Assembly (NCBI GenBank): GCA_024638885.1
Contig: JAHEJL010000002.1
Span: 186,001 to 250,000 of the forward strand
DNA from: Coraliomargarita sp.
GTDB taxonomy: Bacteria > Verrucomicrobiota > Verrucomicrobiia > Opitutales > UBA953
Direction: 5' to 3'
DNA length: 64,000 nt
Positions 45,278-52,729 of this stretch are shown here, piece after piece (the stretch's first letter is position 1; each line of letters opens with the position of its first letter). Made by a program: the position numbers and the translations under genes. Below the pieces are notes generated by a model. The model was given only the letters and a program-made list of their open reading frames with translations. It was not told the origin of the DNA and did no database searches.

Positions 45278-45381
45278 GGCCGCCTCAGGGCGGCCGAGGG
45301 TAGGGGCGTGGCTTCGCCGCGCCCTCAGCAACGGAGGGCACGATGAATCGTGCCCCTACCTTGGTTCGCCCTGCGGCGAAC
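45278..45381. repeat. Cluster of REP-like and plain hairpins
   Basis: Four hairpins in 104 bases: GGCCGCC/GGGCGGCC (45278-45295); a + strand GTAG element (45300-45324, stem GGGCGTGGC/GCCGCGCC); a - strand GTAG element (45336-45359, stem GGGCACGAT/ATCGTGCCC); and GTTCGCC/GGCGAAC (45364-45381). It opens the 469-bp gap 45221-45689, where I see no gene. Confidence 0.75.
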
Positions 45382-45474
45382 GGTTGCATGTGGGCAAGGG
45401 AGACGAACTGGAGGCCCGGAGGTTCAGAGGCTTGGTCGGCCAGAGAGTGGCAGCACTCAATGGGTGCACCATAG

Positions 45475-45543
45475 GGAGACCGGATGATTGGCTGGGGACA
45501 TGATGTCCGAGCATTAATCCCGGTTTCCGCTTTCCCTTTGAGG
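45475..45543. repeat. 69-nt inverted-repeat element, copy 1 of 2
   Basis: It starts GGAGACCGGATGATTGGCTG and ends near ATCCCGGTTTCC plus TTTGAG, so the ends are an inverted repeat (GAGACCGGAT against ATCCCGGTTTC). It is closely similar to 48155-48223. No coding frame is evident. Unlike the GTAG elements it has no GTAG head. Confidence 0.75.
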
Positions 45544-45579
45544 TGCTGAATCGTTGCGCGTGGCAGGTATCGGAAATGG

Positions 45580-45633
45580 GTAGGGCCGACCATCCTTGGT
45601 CGGCCTCGGTCGAGCAGGGATGCTCGACCCTAC
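45580..45633. repeat. Inverted pair of REP-like GTAG hairpins (BIME-like), copy B
   Basis: Exact repeat of both 26-base units of copy A, separated by 2 instead of 4 bases (45580-45605 and 45608-45633). It lies about 3.6 kb away on the far side of the dehydrogenase gene, so the pair flanks it. Confidence 0.85.
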
Positions 45634-45689
45634 CTAAATAAATAGGCGCGACTGGAGTCGCGCCCATGAGGGGAAGGATGGAGGCGCGC

Positions 45690-46235
45690 TTACTTCTTCG
45701 CGCCTTCGAGCTTTTCCTTCAGCTCGGGGTGGTTCTTGAGGAGCTCGGCCTTCTGTTCGGGCGTCATCTTCTCGAATCGTTCCTTCATGCGTTCGCGGAG
45801 CTTCTCTTTCTGTTCAGGCGTCAGGTCTTCGGCCTTTTCCTTCAGCTTGGCCTTGGCCTTCTCGATCTTCTCGGCGACTTCCGGGTGTTCCTTGAGCCAG
45901 GCCTGACGTTCTTCGGGCGTCATCGCCTTGAGCTTTTCGATGTGCTCCTTGAGTTCGGGGTGGTCCTTCAGGAATTCGGCACGGCGATCGGGGCCGGCGT
46001 CCTTGGCGCGTTCCTTCAGCTTCGCGGCGATCTCGGGGTGTTCCTTGAGCCAGGCCTGACGTTCCTCCGGCGACATGTCCTTCAGCTCCGGGTGCTGCTT
46101 GAGGATTTCCTCGCGGAGGTCGCCGGCGCCCTTCTGGGCGGCTTCGCGACGCGGGGCTTTCTCGGGAGCGGCGAAGGCCGCAGGGGTGAGGCCGGACAGG
46201 ATGAGGCCGGCGGCGAGGAGGAGAGCGTAGTTCAT
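45690..46235 (-). CDS. Small exported helical-repeat protein
   Basis: 181 aa from the ATG at 46235 (signal peptide MNYALLLAAGLILSGLTPAA); the frame upstream to 46325 lacks a signal. After the signal the protein is a charged helical array with repeats of about 30-50 residues containing HPELK and MSPEERQAWLKEHPE or MTPEERQAWLKEHPE. The composition recalls Spy/CpxP-like periplasmic chaperones or DUF3106-type proteins, but the TFxxx/LTxxQ motifs of that family are not clear. Likely periplasmic; function unknown. Monocistronic. Confidence 0.75.
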   Translation of the reverse strand: MNYALLLAAGLILSGLTPAAFAAPEKAPRREAAQKGAGDLREEILKQHPELKDMSPEERQAWLKEHPEIAAKLKERAKDAGPDRRAEFLKDHPELKEHIEKLKAMTPEERQAWLKEHPEVAEKIEKAKAKLKEKAEDLTPEQKEKLRERMKERFEKMTPEQKAELLKNHPELKEKLEGAKK

Positions 46236-46341
46236 GGGAGGGTTACGTGGATAGAACACCGCGTCCGAGGCCGGAGTTGCGGAAGAGCTGGCGACGTCGC
46301 CGGAGAGGAAGACCGAGCCGGTCATCCCTACGCGAGTAAGC

Positions 46342-46433
46342 GGACGCGTCGCCGACGAGTCCCTACCTGGGCATGACGTAGTCCTGCCCCTACCTTGCGG
46401 CCACCATGCGGCGGCCTGGCGGACGGTCCCTAC
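46342..46433 (-). repeat. REP-like GTAG hairpins
   Basis: On the - strand: 46342-46366 (GTAGGG, stem GACTCGTCG/CGACGCGTCC) and 46369-46393 (GTAGGGGCAGGACTACGTCA, stem GGGC..GCCC), plus a degenerate third copy ending at 46433 (GTAGGGACCGTCC). They fill the 203-bp gap between the helical-repeat gene and the HupE-like gene. Confidence 0.6.
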
Positions 46434-46438
46434 CTGTC

Positions 46439-47611
46439 TTAGCTCAGGCGCTCGTAAGCCCAGAAGAGGCCGGCGAGGGAGATGAGGATCGAGGCAGGGA
46501 TGACGATCCAGCGGCGATAATGCGTCTCATCCTTGATCCAGAAGGTGGCGCCGAAGGCCAGGGCGATGACGGCGAGCTGGGCGGATTCGACCCCGACGTT
46601 GAAGCCCGTGAGGGCGAGCAGGAAGGAGTCCTGGGGGATGGGCTTCTCCGCCAGGCCGCTGGCGAAGCCAAGGCCGTGGATCGAGCCGAAGATGAGCACG
46701 ATGACAAGGCGCCAGCGGGTATACTGCGGATGGAAGATGTTCTCGAGCGCGATGGCGGCGATGCTGAGCGCGATGATGGGCTCGACGATCGAAGCGGGGA
46801 CCTTGATCAGGCCGGCGGCGGCGAGTCCGAGGGTCAGGGAGTGGGCGAGGGTGAAGGCCGTGACCTGGGTCAGGACCGGTCTCCAGGAGCGGCTGAGGAG
46901 GAAGAGGCCGAGCACGAAGAGGATGTGGTCGAGTCCTTCCGGCAGCACGTGCAGGAAACCATAGCGCAGGAACCCCTTGAAGGTATTCCAGCCGCCGTGC
47001 TCGTCATGTTGAGCGGAGACCGAACCCGGCGTCGGAGCGGTCGGCTGGGCGGCGGCGAGGCCGGTGAGGTCGAGCGTGAAGCTGGCTTCGCCCGGGAAGA
47101 GGACGGGGACGCGCGGGTGTTCCTGTCCGTTGATCGTGTTCATGAACACCACGGCGACCTTGTGGCCGGGCAGGGAGCGGACCTTCCAGCCGGTGACACC
47201 GGCGGGAATCTTCGTCTTCCATCTGCCGCGGGCGACGACCGCGTCGTTCATCGCGAGCAGCGGTTTGCCGGTCTCGGCGACGAAGTCATACGTGAAGTCG
47301 GGCTGGACGCGGCCGATCGGCTCGAGGGTGAACTCGAGGTAGGTGGCCACCCAGGCGCGGGTCTGCTTGAGCAGCTCTTCCTTCTGGGCGGTGGTGTAGG
47401 TCAGGAACTCCTTCTGCTCCAGGGAAGGCGCCATCTTCGGGCTTTCGGTCCAGTTGCGGGGGTTGATCTCGATCGTGATCTCGGCTTCCCCGCCGGTCTG
47501 GAAGTTACCGCGCACCGGTACGTCCGGGATGGAGTGCGCCCCCAGGGGGAGACAAAAAAGCCCAAGAATGGCTAAAAACAGCGCTTTAAAGGGGGTGGCG
47601 AGGCGGGGCAT
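46439..47611 (-). CDS. HupE/UreJ_2-family membrane protein
   Basis: 390 aa. A signal peptide (about 10-25) precedes a beta-rich extracytoplasmic region (about 28-200). A HupE/UreJ_2-type membrane domain follows at about 215-390: YGFLHVLPEGLDHILFVLGL, FTLAHSLTLGLAA, IEPII-like VEPIIALSIAAIALENIF, and FGSIHGLGFASGLAE. The conserved His-rich helices (LPEGLDH, LAHS, IHGLGF) match this family, which is linked to nickel or cobalt handling and to uncharacterised exported systems. No hydrogenase or urease gene is nearby, so a metal substrate is not established. Confidence 0.85.
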   Translation of the reverse strand: MPRLATPFKALFLAILGLFCLPLGAHSIPDVPVRGNFQTGGEAEITIEINPRNWTESPKMAPSLEQKEFLTYTTAQKEELLKQTRAWVATYLEFTLEPIGRVQPDFTYDFVAETGKPLLAMNDAVVARGRWKTKIPAGVTGWKVRSLPGHKVAVVFMNTINGQEHPRVPVLFPGEASFTLDLTGLAAAQPTAPTPGSVSAQHDEHGGWNTFKGFLRYGFLHVLPEGLDHILFVLGLFLLSRSWRPVLTQVTAFTLAHSLTLGLAAAGLIKVPASIVEPIIALSIAAIALENIFHPQYTRWRLVIVLIFGSIHGLGFASGLAEKPIPQDSFLLALTGFNVGVESAQLAVIALAFGATFWIKDETHYRRWIVIPASILISLAGLFWAYERLS

Positions 47612-47658
47612 GGTGCGAAGATGTATCCGGGGGTGGGGGCTTCAATCCAGATTGTAGG

Positions 47659-47688
47659 TTGCTTTTCGCAACTTTGGCGGGGTATAGG
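47659..47688 (+). promoter_or_regulatory. Candidate promoter with inverted repeat over the -35 box
   Basis: TTGCTT (47659-47664), an 18-base spacer and TATAGG (47683-47688), 20 bases before the ATG at 47709. A perfect 5-bp inverted repeat (GTTGC/GCAAC, 47658-47672) covers the -35 box and could be an operator. Confidence 0.4.
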
Positions 47689-47708
47689 TGTTCCCTCCCC
47701 GTAATACC

Positions 47709-48050
47709 ATGAAGAACATCCTCAGCATCCTCACCGTTCTCGCTCTCGCTGCCGCCGCTCAGGCTGGTTGCGGCGCCAAGATCGCCTCCAAGGGCACCGT
47801 CAAGTCCTACGACTCCGAAAAGAAGGAACTCGTCGTGACCGTTGCCGGCAAGGACACCTCCTTCACCCTCACCCCTGAGACCGAAGGCGCCGACAAGGCT
47901 GCCGACCTCAAGGGCAAGGCCGTCGAAGTCAACGTCGACAAGCACGTGAAGACCAAGGTCCTCTCCGTCGCCGTCGCCGCTGCCGCCGAAGAGCCGAAGA
48001 AGGAAGAAAAGAAGTCCGACAAGAAGGTTAAGAAGGAAAAGAAGGCCTAA
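47709..48050 (+). CDS. Small exported protein with Lys-rich tail
   Basis: 113 aa from the ATG at 47709 (MKNILSILTVLALAAAAQAG, a clean signal peptide with an AxA cleavage site). A ~70-residue beta-rich domain (GTVKSYDSEKKELVVTVAGK, then LKGKAVEVNVDKHVKTKVL) is followed by a tail of Lys/Glu runs. The pattern of 'context-dependent value' strands recalls DUF5666/OB-like periplasmic domains. Codons are almost uniformly C-ending (ctc, gtc, aag), which suggests high expression. It has its own promoter and a strong terminator. Function unknown. Confidence 0.8.
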   Translation: MKNILSILTVLALAAAAQAGCGAKIASKGTVKSYDSEKKELVVTVAGKDTSFTLTPETEGADKAADLKGKAVEVNVDKHVKTKVLSVAVAAAAEEPKKEEKKSDKKVKKEKKA

Positions 48051-48090
48051 TCGGCTTTCCCTTCCGTTGCCGGGCGACCGGCAGCCAACG

Positions 48091-48119
48091 ACCCGTCACG
48101 CAAGTGGCGGGTTTTTTTG
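48091..48119 (+). terminator. Rho-independent terminator
   Basis: CCCGTCAC, a GCAA loop and GTGGCGGG (one G-T wobble), followed by seven T. It ends the small exported-protein transcript. Confidence 0.85.
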
Positions 48120-48154
48120 TGCCGCGCGGCGGAGGCCGCGCTCAAGGGGAGACC

Positions 48155-48223
48155 GGAGACCGGATGGTTGGCTGGGGATGTATGACCGAAGCAGTCATCC
48201 CGGTCTCCGGTTTCCTTTTGAGT
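48155..48223. repeat. 69-nt inverted-repeat element, copy 2 of 2
   Basis: It starts GGAGACCGGATGGTTGGCTG and ends ATCCCGGTCTCC plus TTTGAG. It aligns with 45475-45543 over its whole length, with about a dozen differences mostly in the central loop. Here the terminal inverted repeat is nearly perfect (GAGACCGGAT/ATCCCGGTCTC). Confidence 0.75.
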
Positions 48224-48277
48224 GACTCGTCCCGCCCTTTGGGTTGCGGAGAGGGGGCGGACGGGTGAGCGTGCGGC

Positions 48278-49462
48278 ATGGGTGACCGATCACGATGGCG
48301 TTACTGGCTCTGGCTTGGGCTGACGTCGTTCGGCGGTCCCGGCGCGCAGATCGCGGCTCTGCAGGCTGAAGTCGTGGAGCGCCGCGCTTGGTTGAGTGCC
48401 GAGCAGTTCGGTCGCGCCCTTGGCCTGTGCTTTTTCCTGCCCGGTCCTGAGGCCCAGCAGATGGTCACGTGGGTCGCGTGGAAGCTCGATGGCTGGCGGG
48501 CGGCGTTATGGGCGGCGGCGGCGTTCGTGCTGCCTGGCCTGATCGCCTGCGGGGCCTTGGGCTATGCCTACGTGCTGTATGGTCATCTCCCTTCGGTCGA
48601 AGGTGCCTTAGGCGGCGTCCGTGCCGTCGTCGCCGGCGTCATCTTGGTCTCCGCCTGGCGCATCGGCGTGGGCGCATGCAAAGGACTTGGGCACGGAGTC
48701 GCCGCTTTGGTCACCTTCGCCGGGCTGTTCGTCGGGGTGCCGTTCGGCGTCTGCGCGCTCCTCGCCGGAGCTTGCGGATGGTGGCGGGCCGACGAACCAG
48801 AGGAGGCAGTCGCCGTCCGGTTCGATGCGTCCGTCTGGCGACGTCTCTGCCTCGGGGTCTTGCCGTTCCTGTTGCTGCTGGGAGCGCTCATCGGCTGGCT
48901 GGGATGGTCTCACGGGGTCGGCCGTCTGGCCGGCGTCTCGGTCTTCGCGGTCCTTACATCGTTCGGCGGAGCTTATGCGGCCTTGAGCCTTTGGCGGACC
49001 CAGGCCGATGCGGCCGGTTGGTTGCCGGCCGCGCGATTCGGCGATGCGCTCGTCGTCGGTGAGGCGACGCCCGGACCGTTGATGTTGGCCGGCAGTTTCG
49101 TCGGCTTCGTGGCCGGTTACCAAGGCGGGCTGGGGTTGGGTGGTGGCTGGGCGATGGCGATGGTCGGCTTGGTGGTCCCCGCGTTCTTCACCTTCGGGCT
49201 CTCGACAGCCCTGATTTTGGCCACCGCCCCCTTGGGGGAGGTCGGCGTCGCCTCGGCGCGGTTCCGGTCCGCGATGGGGCATGTCACCGCGGCCGCCGCC
49301 GGCGCGTTGGCTTGGATGGGCGCGATGCTCGTGGTCGGCGCGGGGCTCCGGCCGCTTCCGCTCGTCCTGCTGGTCGTCGCGTCGGTCCTGAGCTGGTCGC
49401 GGCGCGCCGGGGTCCTGACGCTCCTGGCCCTGGGGGCGATCGTCGGCGCGTGGCTGAGCTGA
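48278..49462 (+). CDS. chrA: ChrA-type chromate transporter
   Basis: 394 aa with about ten hydrophobic segments. Two homologous halves each begin with the family signature: LTSFGGPGAQIAALQAEVVE near residue 16 and LTSFGGAYAALSLWRTQ near 230, each with a following PGP (FFLPGPEAQQ and GEATPGPLML). This is the long-chain (two-domain) CHR family, which exports chromate or takes up sulfate-like anions depending on the member. No chrB-like regulator is adjacent. Start ATG at 48278. Confidence 0.9.
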   Translation: MGDRSRWRYWLWLGLTSFGGPGAQIAALQAEVVERRAWLSAEQFGRALGLCFFLPGPEAQQMVTWVAWKLDGWRAALWAAAAFVLPGLIACGALGYAYVLYGHLPSVEGALGGVRAVVAGVILVSAWRIGVGACKGLGHGVAALVTFAGLFVGVPFGVCALLAGACGWWRADEPEEAVAVRFDASVWRRLCLGVLPFLLLLGALIGWLGWSHGVGRLAGVSVFAVLTSFGGAYAALSLWRTQADAAGWLPAARFGDALVVGEATPGPLMLAGSFVGFVAGYQGGLGLGGGWAMAMVGLVVPAFFTFGLSTALILATAPLGEVGVASARFRSAMGHVTAAAAGALAWMGAMLVVGAGLRPLPLVLLVVASVLSWSRRAGVLTLLALGAIVGAWLS

Positions 49463-49575
49463 GGTAAGAAACTTATGAGGAGGGCGCCCGGCATCAGCGG
49501 AACTGATGATGGGCTGTTTTGCCTAGTCGGCATTGGAGGCGTGAAAGAGGCGAAGGCGGGGATACATTACACGCC

Positions 49576-49830
49576 ATGAACTACTCTTCACTGGTGCCGG
49601 TGCTGAAGATAGTGATGATCACGGTGCTCGCGCTGATCGAAGTCGCGCCAGCCCGCACCGGTGACAGGCCGGTGAACGAGGAACGTCTCGAACTGACGGA
49701 GGTCAAGGTCGGGACGAAGACCGTCGAGGACCGCGGCGTAGGCCGCGCGCCCAGGCTCAGGCTGCTCGTCTCGAGCCGAGATCTCGGCGAGCATGGGTAT
49801 TCGAAGAAGCTGTGTATCAATTCGGGTTGA
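49576..49830 (+). CDS. Possible small hypothetical protein
   Basis: 84 aa from the ATG at 49576. GC3 is high, like that of real genes here, and the N terminus (VPVLKIVMITVLALIEVAPA) could be a weak signal or membrane segment. An overlapping - strand frame of similar length exists, and no homology is recognisable, so it may be non-coding. The 49463-49974 gap otherwise holds two short repeats. Confidence 0.3.
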   Translation: MNYSSLVPVLKIVMITVLALIEVAPARTGDRPVNEERLELTEVKVGTKTVEDRGVGRAPRLRLLVSSRDLGEHGYSKKLCINSG

Positions 49831-49856
49831 GCGTGGGACGGCGAAGCCGTCGGCGA

Positions 49857-49885
49857 GAGTATCGAGTATGGAGTATCGAGTATAG
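49857..49885 (+). repeat. GAGTATCGAGTAT word repeat
   Basis: GAGTATCGAGTAT occurs twice, joined by GG. A close relative (GGAGTATAGAGTATCGAG) lies at 52222-52239, next to the esterase start. Low-complexity intergenic word of unknown role. Confidence 0.6.
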
Positions 49886-49974
49886 GGAAAGGCGTTCGAT
49901 GCGGGTAGCGGGCGGGTTTATGCGCTCATCGATCCAGCCCTCTGTCATCCTCCATCGACTCAGCCATCCACGCC

Positions 49975-51204
49975 TTAATACGCGCATGCCGTGCCGGCCA
50001 GATATCCCGTCGTCCACGCGTTCTGGAAATTGAAACCGCCGGTGACGCCGTCGACGTCGAGCACTTCGCCAGCGAAGTGCAGCCCGGCGGTCTTGCGGCT
50101 CTCCATCGTCTTGAAGTCGACCTCGGCGAGCTTCACGCCGCCGCAGGTGACGAACTCGTCCTTGAACATGCTCTTGCCGTCGACCTTGAGCTCGGCCGCG
50201 GTGAGCTGCGTCGCGAGGGTCTGGAGCGCAGGGTTGCTGACGTGGGCCCACGGGGTGGTCGTCGGGATCCCGGCGGCGATGACGAAACGTTCCCAGAGAC
50301 GTTGCGGCATGGCGACGGGGCTGAAGGTTGCCACCTGCTTGCGGGCGTTCTGCTCGCGCACGACCGAGAGCGCCTTGAGGAGGGTGTCGCGGGTGTGCGG
50401 TGGTACCCAGTTGATCGCGATCGGGAAGGCGTAGTTCTGTTCAGCGAAGGCGCGGGCACCCCAGGCGGAGAGCTTCAGGATGCCCGGGCCGCTGAGGCCG
50501 GCGTGGGTGATGAGGACCGGACCGTCGGTTTTGAGTTTGGTGCCGGGGGCCGTGACCACCGCGTGTTCGACCGAGATACCGGCGAGGTCGGCGATCCGGG
50601 GGTCCGTGATATGGAACGTGAAGAGCGACGGGACCGGCGCGACGATCGTGTGGCCGAAGGATTCCGCGAGGGCGAGGCCGCCGGAGGATTTGTTGCCACC
50701 CGTGGCGACGATGAGGCGATCGAAGGTTTCGACCGAGCCGCTGCCCAAGGTCAGATGGAACAGGTCGGCGTCCTTGGTGGCCGAGCGCACGGGGGTCGAC
50801 GTGCGGATCGTGACGCCGGCGCGGGCGGCGGCGGTCATGAGGCAATCGACGATGGTCGCGGAGTCGTCGGTCGTCGGGAACATGCGGCCATCCTCTTCGG
50901 TCTTCGTGGCCACGCCGCGGGTGCCGAACCACTCGATCGTGTCGCGCGGCTGGAAGCGGTGGAAGGCGCCGAGCAGCTCGCGGCCGCCGCGGGGGTACTT
51001 CTTCACCAGTTCGGCCGGTTCGAAGCAGGAGTGCGTGACGTTGCAGCGGCCGCCGCCGGAGATGCGGACCTTCGAGAGCAGGTGCGGAGTGGCTTCGAAG
51101 AGCGTGACCGTACCGTCCTTGCCCAGCTGCTCGGCGCAGGTGATCGCCGCGAAGAAGCCGGCGGCTCCTCCGCCGATGACGGCGATGCGACGAGGGGGGG
51201 ACAT
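49975..51204 (-). CDS. BaiN/HI0933-type FAD-dependent oxidoreductase
   Basis: 409 aa from the ATG at 51204, directly before the dinucleotide-binding motif RRIAVIGGGAAGFFAAIT; the extension to 51294 is poor sequence upstream. SGGGRCNVTHS and EDGRMFPTTDDS are hallmark motifs of the HI0933 flavoprotein family (also called aminoacetone oxidase or BaiN). A C-terminal FNFQNAWTTGYLAG helix completes the FAD site. These enzymes are cytosolic, and their native substrate is mostly unknown. Single gene. Confidence 0.9.
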   Translation of the reverse strand: MSPPRRIAVIGGGAAGFFAAITCAEQLGKDGTVTLFEATPHLLSKVRISGGGRCNVTHSCFEPAELVKKYPRGGRELLGAFHRFQPRDTIEWFGTRGVATKTEEDGRMFPTTDDSATIVDCLMTAAARAGVTIRTSTPVRSATKDADLFHLTLGSGSVETFDRLIVATGGNKSSGGLALAESFGHTIVAPVPSLFTFHITDPRIADLAGISVEHAVVTAPGTKLKTDGPVLITHAGLSGPGILKLSAWGARAFAEQNYAFPIAINWVPPHTRDTLLKALSVVREQNARKQVATFSPVAMPQRLWERFVIAAGIPTTTPWAHVSNPALQTLATQLTAAELKVDGKSMFKDEFVTCGGVKLAEVDFKTMESRKTAGLHFAGEVLDVDGVTGGFNFQNAWTTGYLAGTACAY

Positions 51205-51210
51205 GGGTGA

Positions 51211-51270
51211 GATGACAGAGTGCGGAGGACAGATGGCAGAGGCCAGATACGGATGAAAGGTGAAAGATGA
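51211..51270 (-). repeat. Low-complexity repeat before a gene start (GATGACAGAG family)
   Basis: Read on the + strand: GATGACAGAGTGCGGAGGAC then AGATGGCAGAGG and GATGAAAGGTGAAAGATGA. A close relative stands at 59006-59040, also just upstream of a - strand gene, and its reverse complement (CCCTCTGTCATCCTCCATC) is at 49938-49956. Confidence 0.55.
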
Positions 51271-51340
51271 AGCGGGCGGGGCAGGGTAGGCCATTAAGTG
51301 GCTTAACCGCCAAGCGCGAACCGCCTGCCGCAGGCTCCGT

Positions 51341-52213
51341 TTACTTCAGCACCGTCTGCAGGAACTTCAGGACTTCGGCGGTCGAGGGGTCGCCGGCGAG
51401 ACCGAGGTCGGTGTTGATCTTGCCGTGATTCGTGTTGGTCGCGCCGAACTTCTGGGCGGAGACGCCTTTGGAGGTGAGCGCACCTTCGAGGCGCTTGGCC
51501 TGGTCAGGCGTCAGCGCGGCGGCGGAGTCATACAGGATCAGGAAGGGCGGGATGCCTTTGCCGGGGGCGACGTGGTTGACGGCGGAGTATTCGGCCCAGA
51601 GCTCCGGCTTGCCGCCGAAGATCTCGCGGTGGCCATACTTCGGCTCGGGCTTGCCGGCGGCCTTACGATTCGCCGTCGCGAGCTCGATGACGGCGGGGAT
51701 GTCGAACGTGTCGGCGTCGACCGGGACGCAGCCCTTGAACATCGCGAGTGAGAGCCCTTCGGCCTTCAGGGGGCGTTCGTCGATGGCCAGGTAGGCCGCG
51801 AGCTGGGCGCCGGAAGAATGGCCCATGATCACGATGCGGTTCGGGTCGCCGCCGAATTCGGCCGCGTGGTCATGCGTCCAGCGGAGGGACTTGGCGATGT
51901 CGGCGAAGATCTCGTTCATCGGGACGGCTTTCACGTAACGGTGGTTGGTCGAGACGAAGACGTAGCCGAGGTCGGTGAAGAACTTCGGCTTCAGCTGAAC
52001 GTTGGTCTTTTCGCCGCCCTGCCAGCCGCCGCCGTGGATCCAGAAGATGACCGGGGCCGGCTTGTCGGCTTGCTTGGCGGGCGCGTAGACATTGAGCGTC
52101 TGGCGGAATTCGGTCGTGCCGGCATAAGGAACGTCGGCCTTCGTCGGCGCGATCGCGGGAGCGACGTCGGCGGCGAACAGGGAGAGGGAAGCGAGGAGGA
52201 GGGAGCCTAACAT
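51341..52213 (-). CDS. Exported alpha/beta hydrolase (BD-FAE/HSL-like esterase)
   Basis: 290 aa with a signal peptide (MLGSLLLASLSLFAADVA). FWIHGGGWQGGEKTN supplies the HGGG oxyanion hole (about 60-63) and MGHSSGAQLAA the nucleophile elbow (S133). The acidic residue is probably D in ILYDSAAAL and the base His in NTNHGKINTD. The pattern is that of bacterial esterases of the hormone-sensitive-lipase/BD-FAE group, often acting on acetylated sugars. The length is normal. No operon partner is clear; the STN-like gene upstream is 57 bp away on the same strand. Confidence 0.85.
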   Translation of the reverse strand: MLGSLLLASLSLFAADVAPAIAPTKADVPYAGTTEFRQTLNVYAPAKQADKPAPVIFWIHGGGWQGGEKTNVQLKPKFFTDLGYVFVSTNHRYVKAVPMNEIFADIAKSLRWTHDHAAEFGGDPNRIVIMGHSSGAQLAAYLAIDERPLKAEGLSLAMFKGCVPVDADTFDIPAVIELATANRKAAGKPEPKYGHREIFGGKPELWAEYSAVNHVAPGKGIPPFLILYDSAAALTPDQAKRLEGALTSKGVSAQKFGATNTNHGKINTDLGLAGDPSTAEVLKFLQTVLK

Positions 52214-52214
52214 A

Positions 52215-52239
52215 GAGTTCGGAGTATAGAGTATCGAGG
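52215..52239 (+). repeat. GAGTAT word repeat, second site
   Basis: GGAGTATAGAGTATCGAG is immediately upstream of the esterase start on the - strand; compare 49857-49885. Confidence 0.5.
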
Positions 52240-52270
52240 ATGGGGGCGGAGACGCGAAGGGGCCGATGGT

Positions 52271-52648
52271 TTACTTCGGCTCGACGGTGACGGTGTCGCC
52301 CTTGATGGTGTATTTGAAGTCGGCGAGGACGGAGAGGTGCTGCATCAGCTGGCCGACGGTGACGTTCTTGAGGCTGAGGCTGATTTGACGGCCCTCCAGT
52401 TCGCCCTTCGGGTCCGTGAGGACCATGTCGATCAGTTCACCTTGGTGATAAGCCTTGGCGCGGATGACCTGGAGGACGCTGAGGAGCTTGGCGTCCTTGA
52501 GTTCGAAACGCTCGAACTTCACCGCGGCGGCGTCCTTGGCCGGCACCGGCTTGGGCAGGGGCGCGGCCACGGGGGTGGTTTCTTTCTTCGGCTGGGCGTG
52601 GACGGCGGGCAGGGCCAGGGTGAGCAGGGCGAGGATGAGGCGCAGCAT
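52271..52648 (-). CDS. Small exported STN-like domain protein
   Basis: 125 aa. Signal peptide (MLRLILALLTLALPAVHAQ), a Pro/Lys linker, then a ~75-residue alpha/beta domain (FERFELKDAKLLSVLQVIRA, then LTDPKGELEGRQISLSLKNV and VGQLMQHLSVLADFKYTIKG). This strand-helix-strand order matches the secretin/TonB short N-terminal (STN) domain, normally found at the start of TonB-dependent receptors or secretins. Here it stands alone with no barrel. It may be a solitary STN protein. Confidence 0.7.
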   Translation of the reverse strand: MLRLILALLTLALPAVHAQPKKETTPVAAPLPKPVPAKDAAAVKFERFELKDAKLLSVLQVIRAKAYHQGELIDMVLTDPKGELEGRQISLSLKNVTVGQLMQHLSVLADFKYTIKGDTVTVEPK

Positions 52649-52729
52649 GATGCTTCAAGATGGGGGAGGCTGGCCGTCTGATAAACGTTTAAATCCGGCC
52701 GGCCGACTTAGGCGCGATAAGATTGATAA

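Noticed and set aside
46406..47575. 389-codon + strand frame opposite the HupE-like gene
   Set aside because: Antisense shadow; the - strand protein has the HupE membrane motifs.
46439..47611. Nickel permease role for the HupE-like protein
   Set aside because: No hydrogenase or urease genes nearby; substrate left open.
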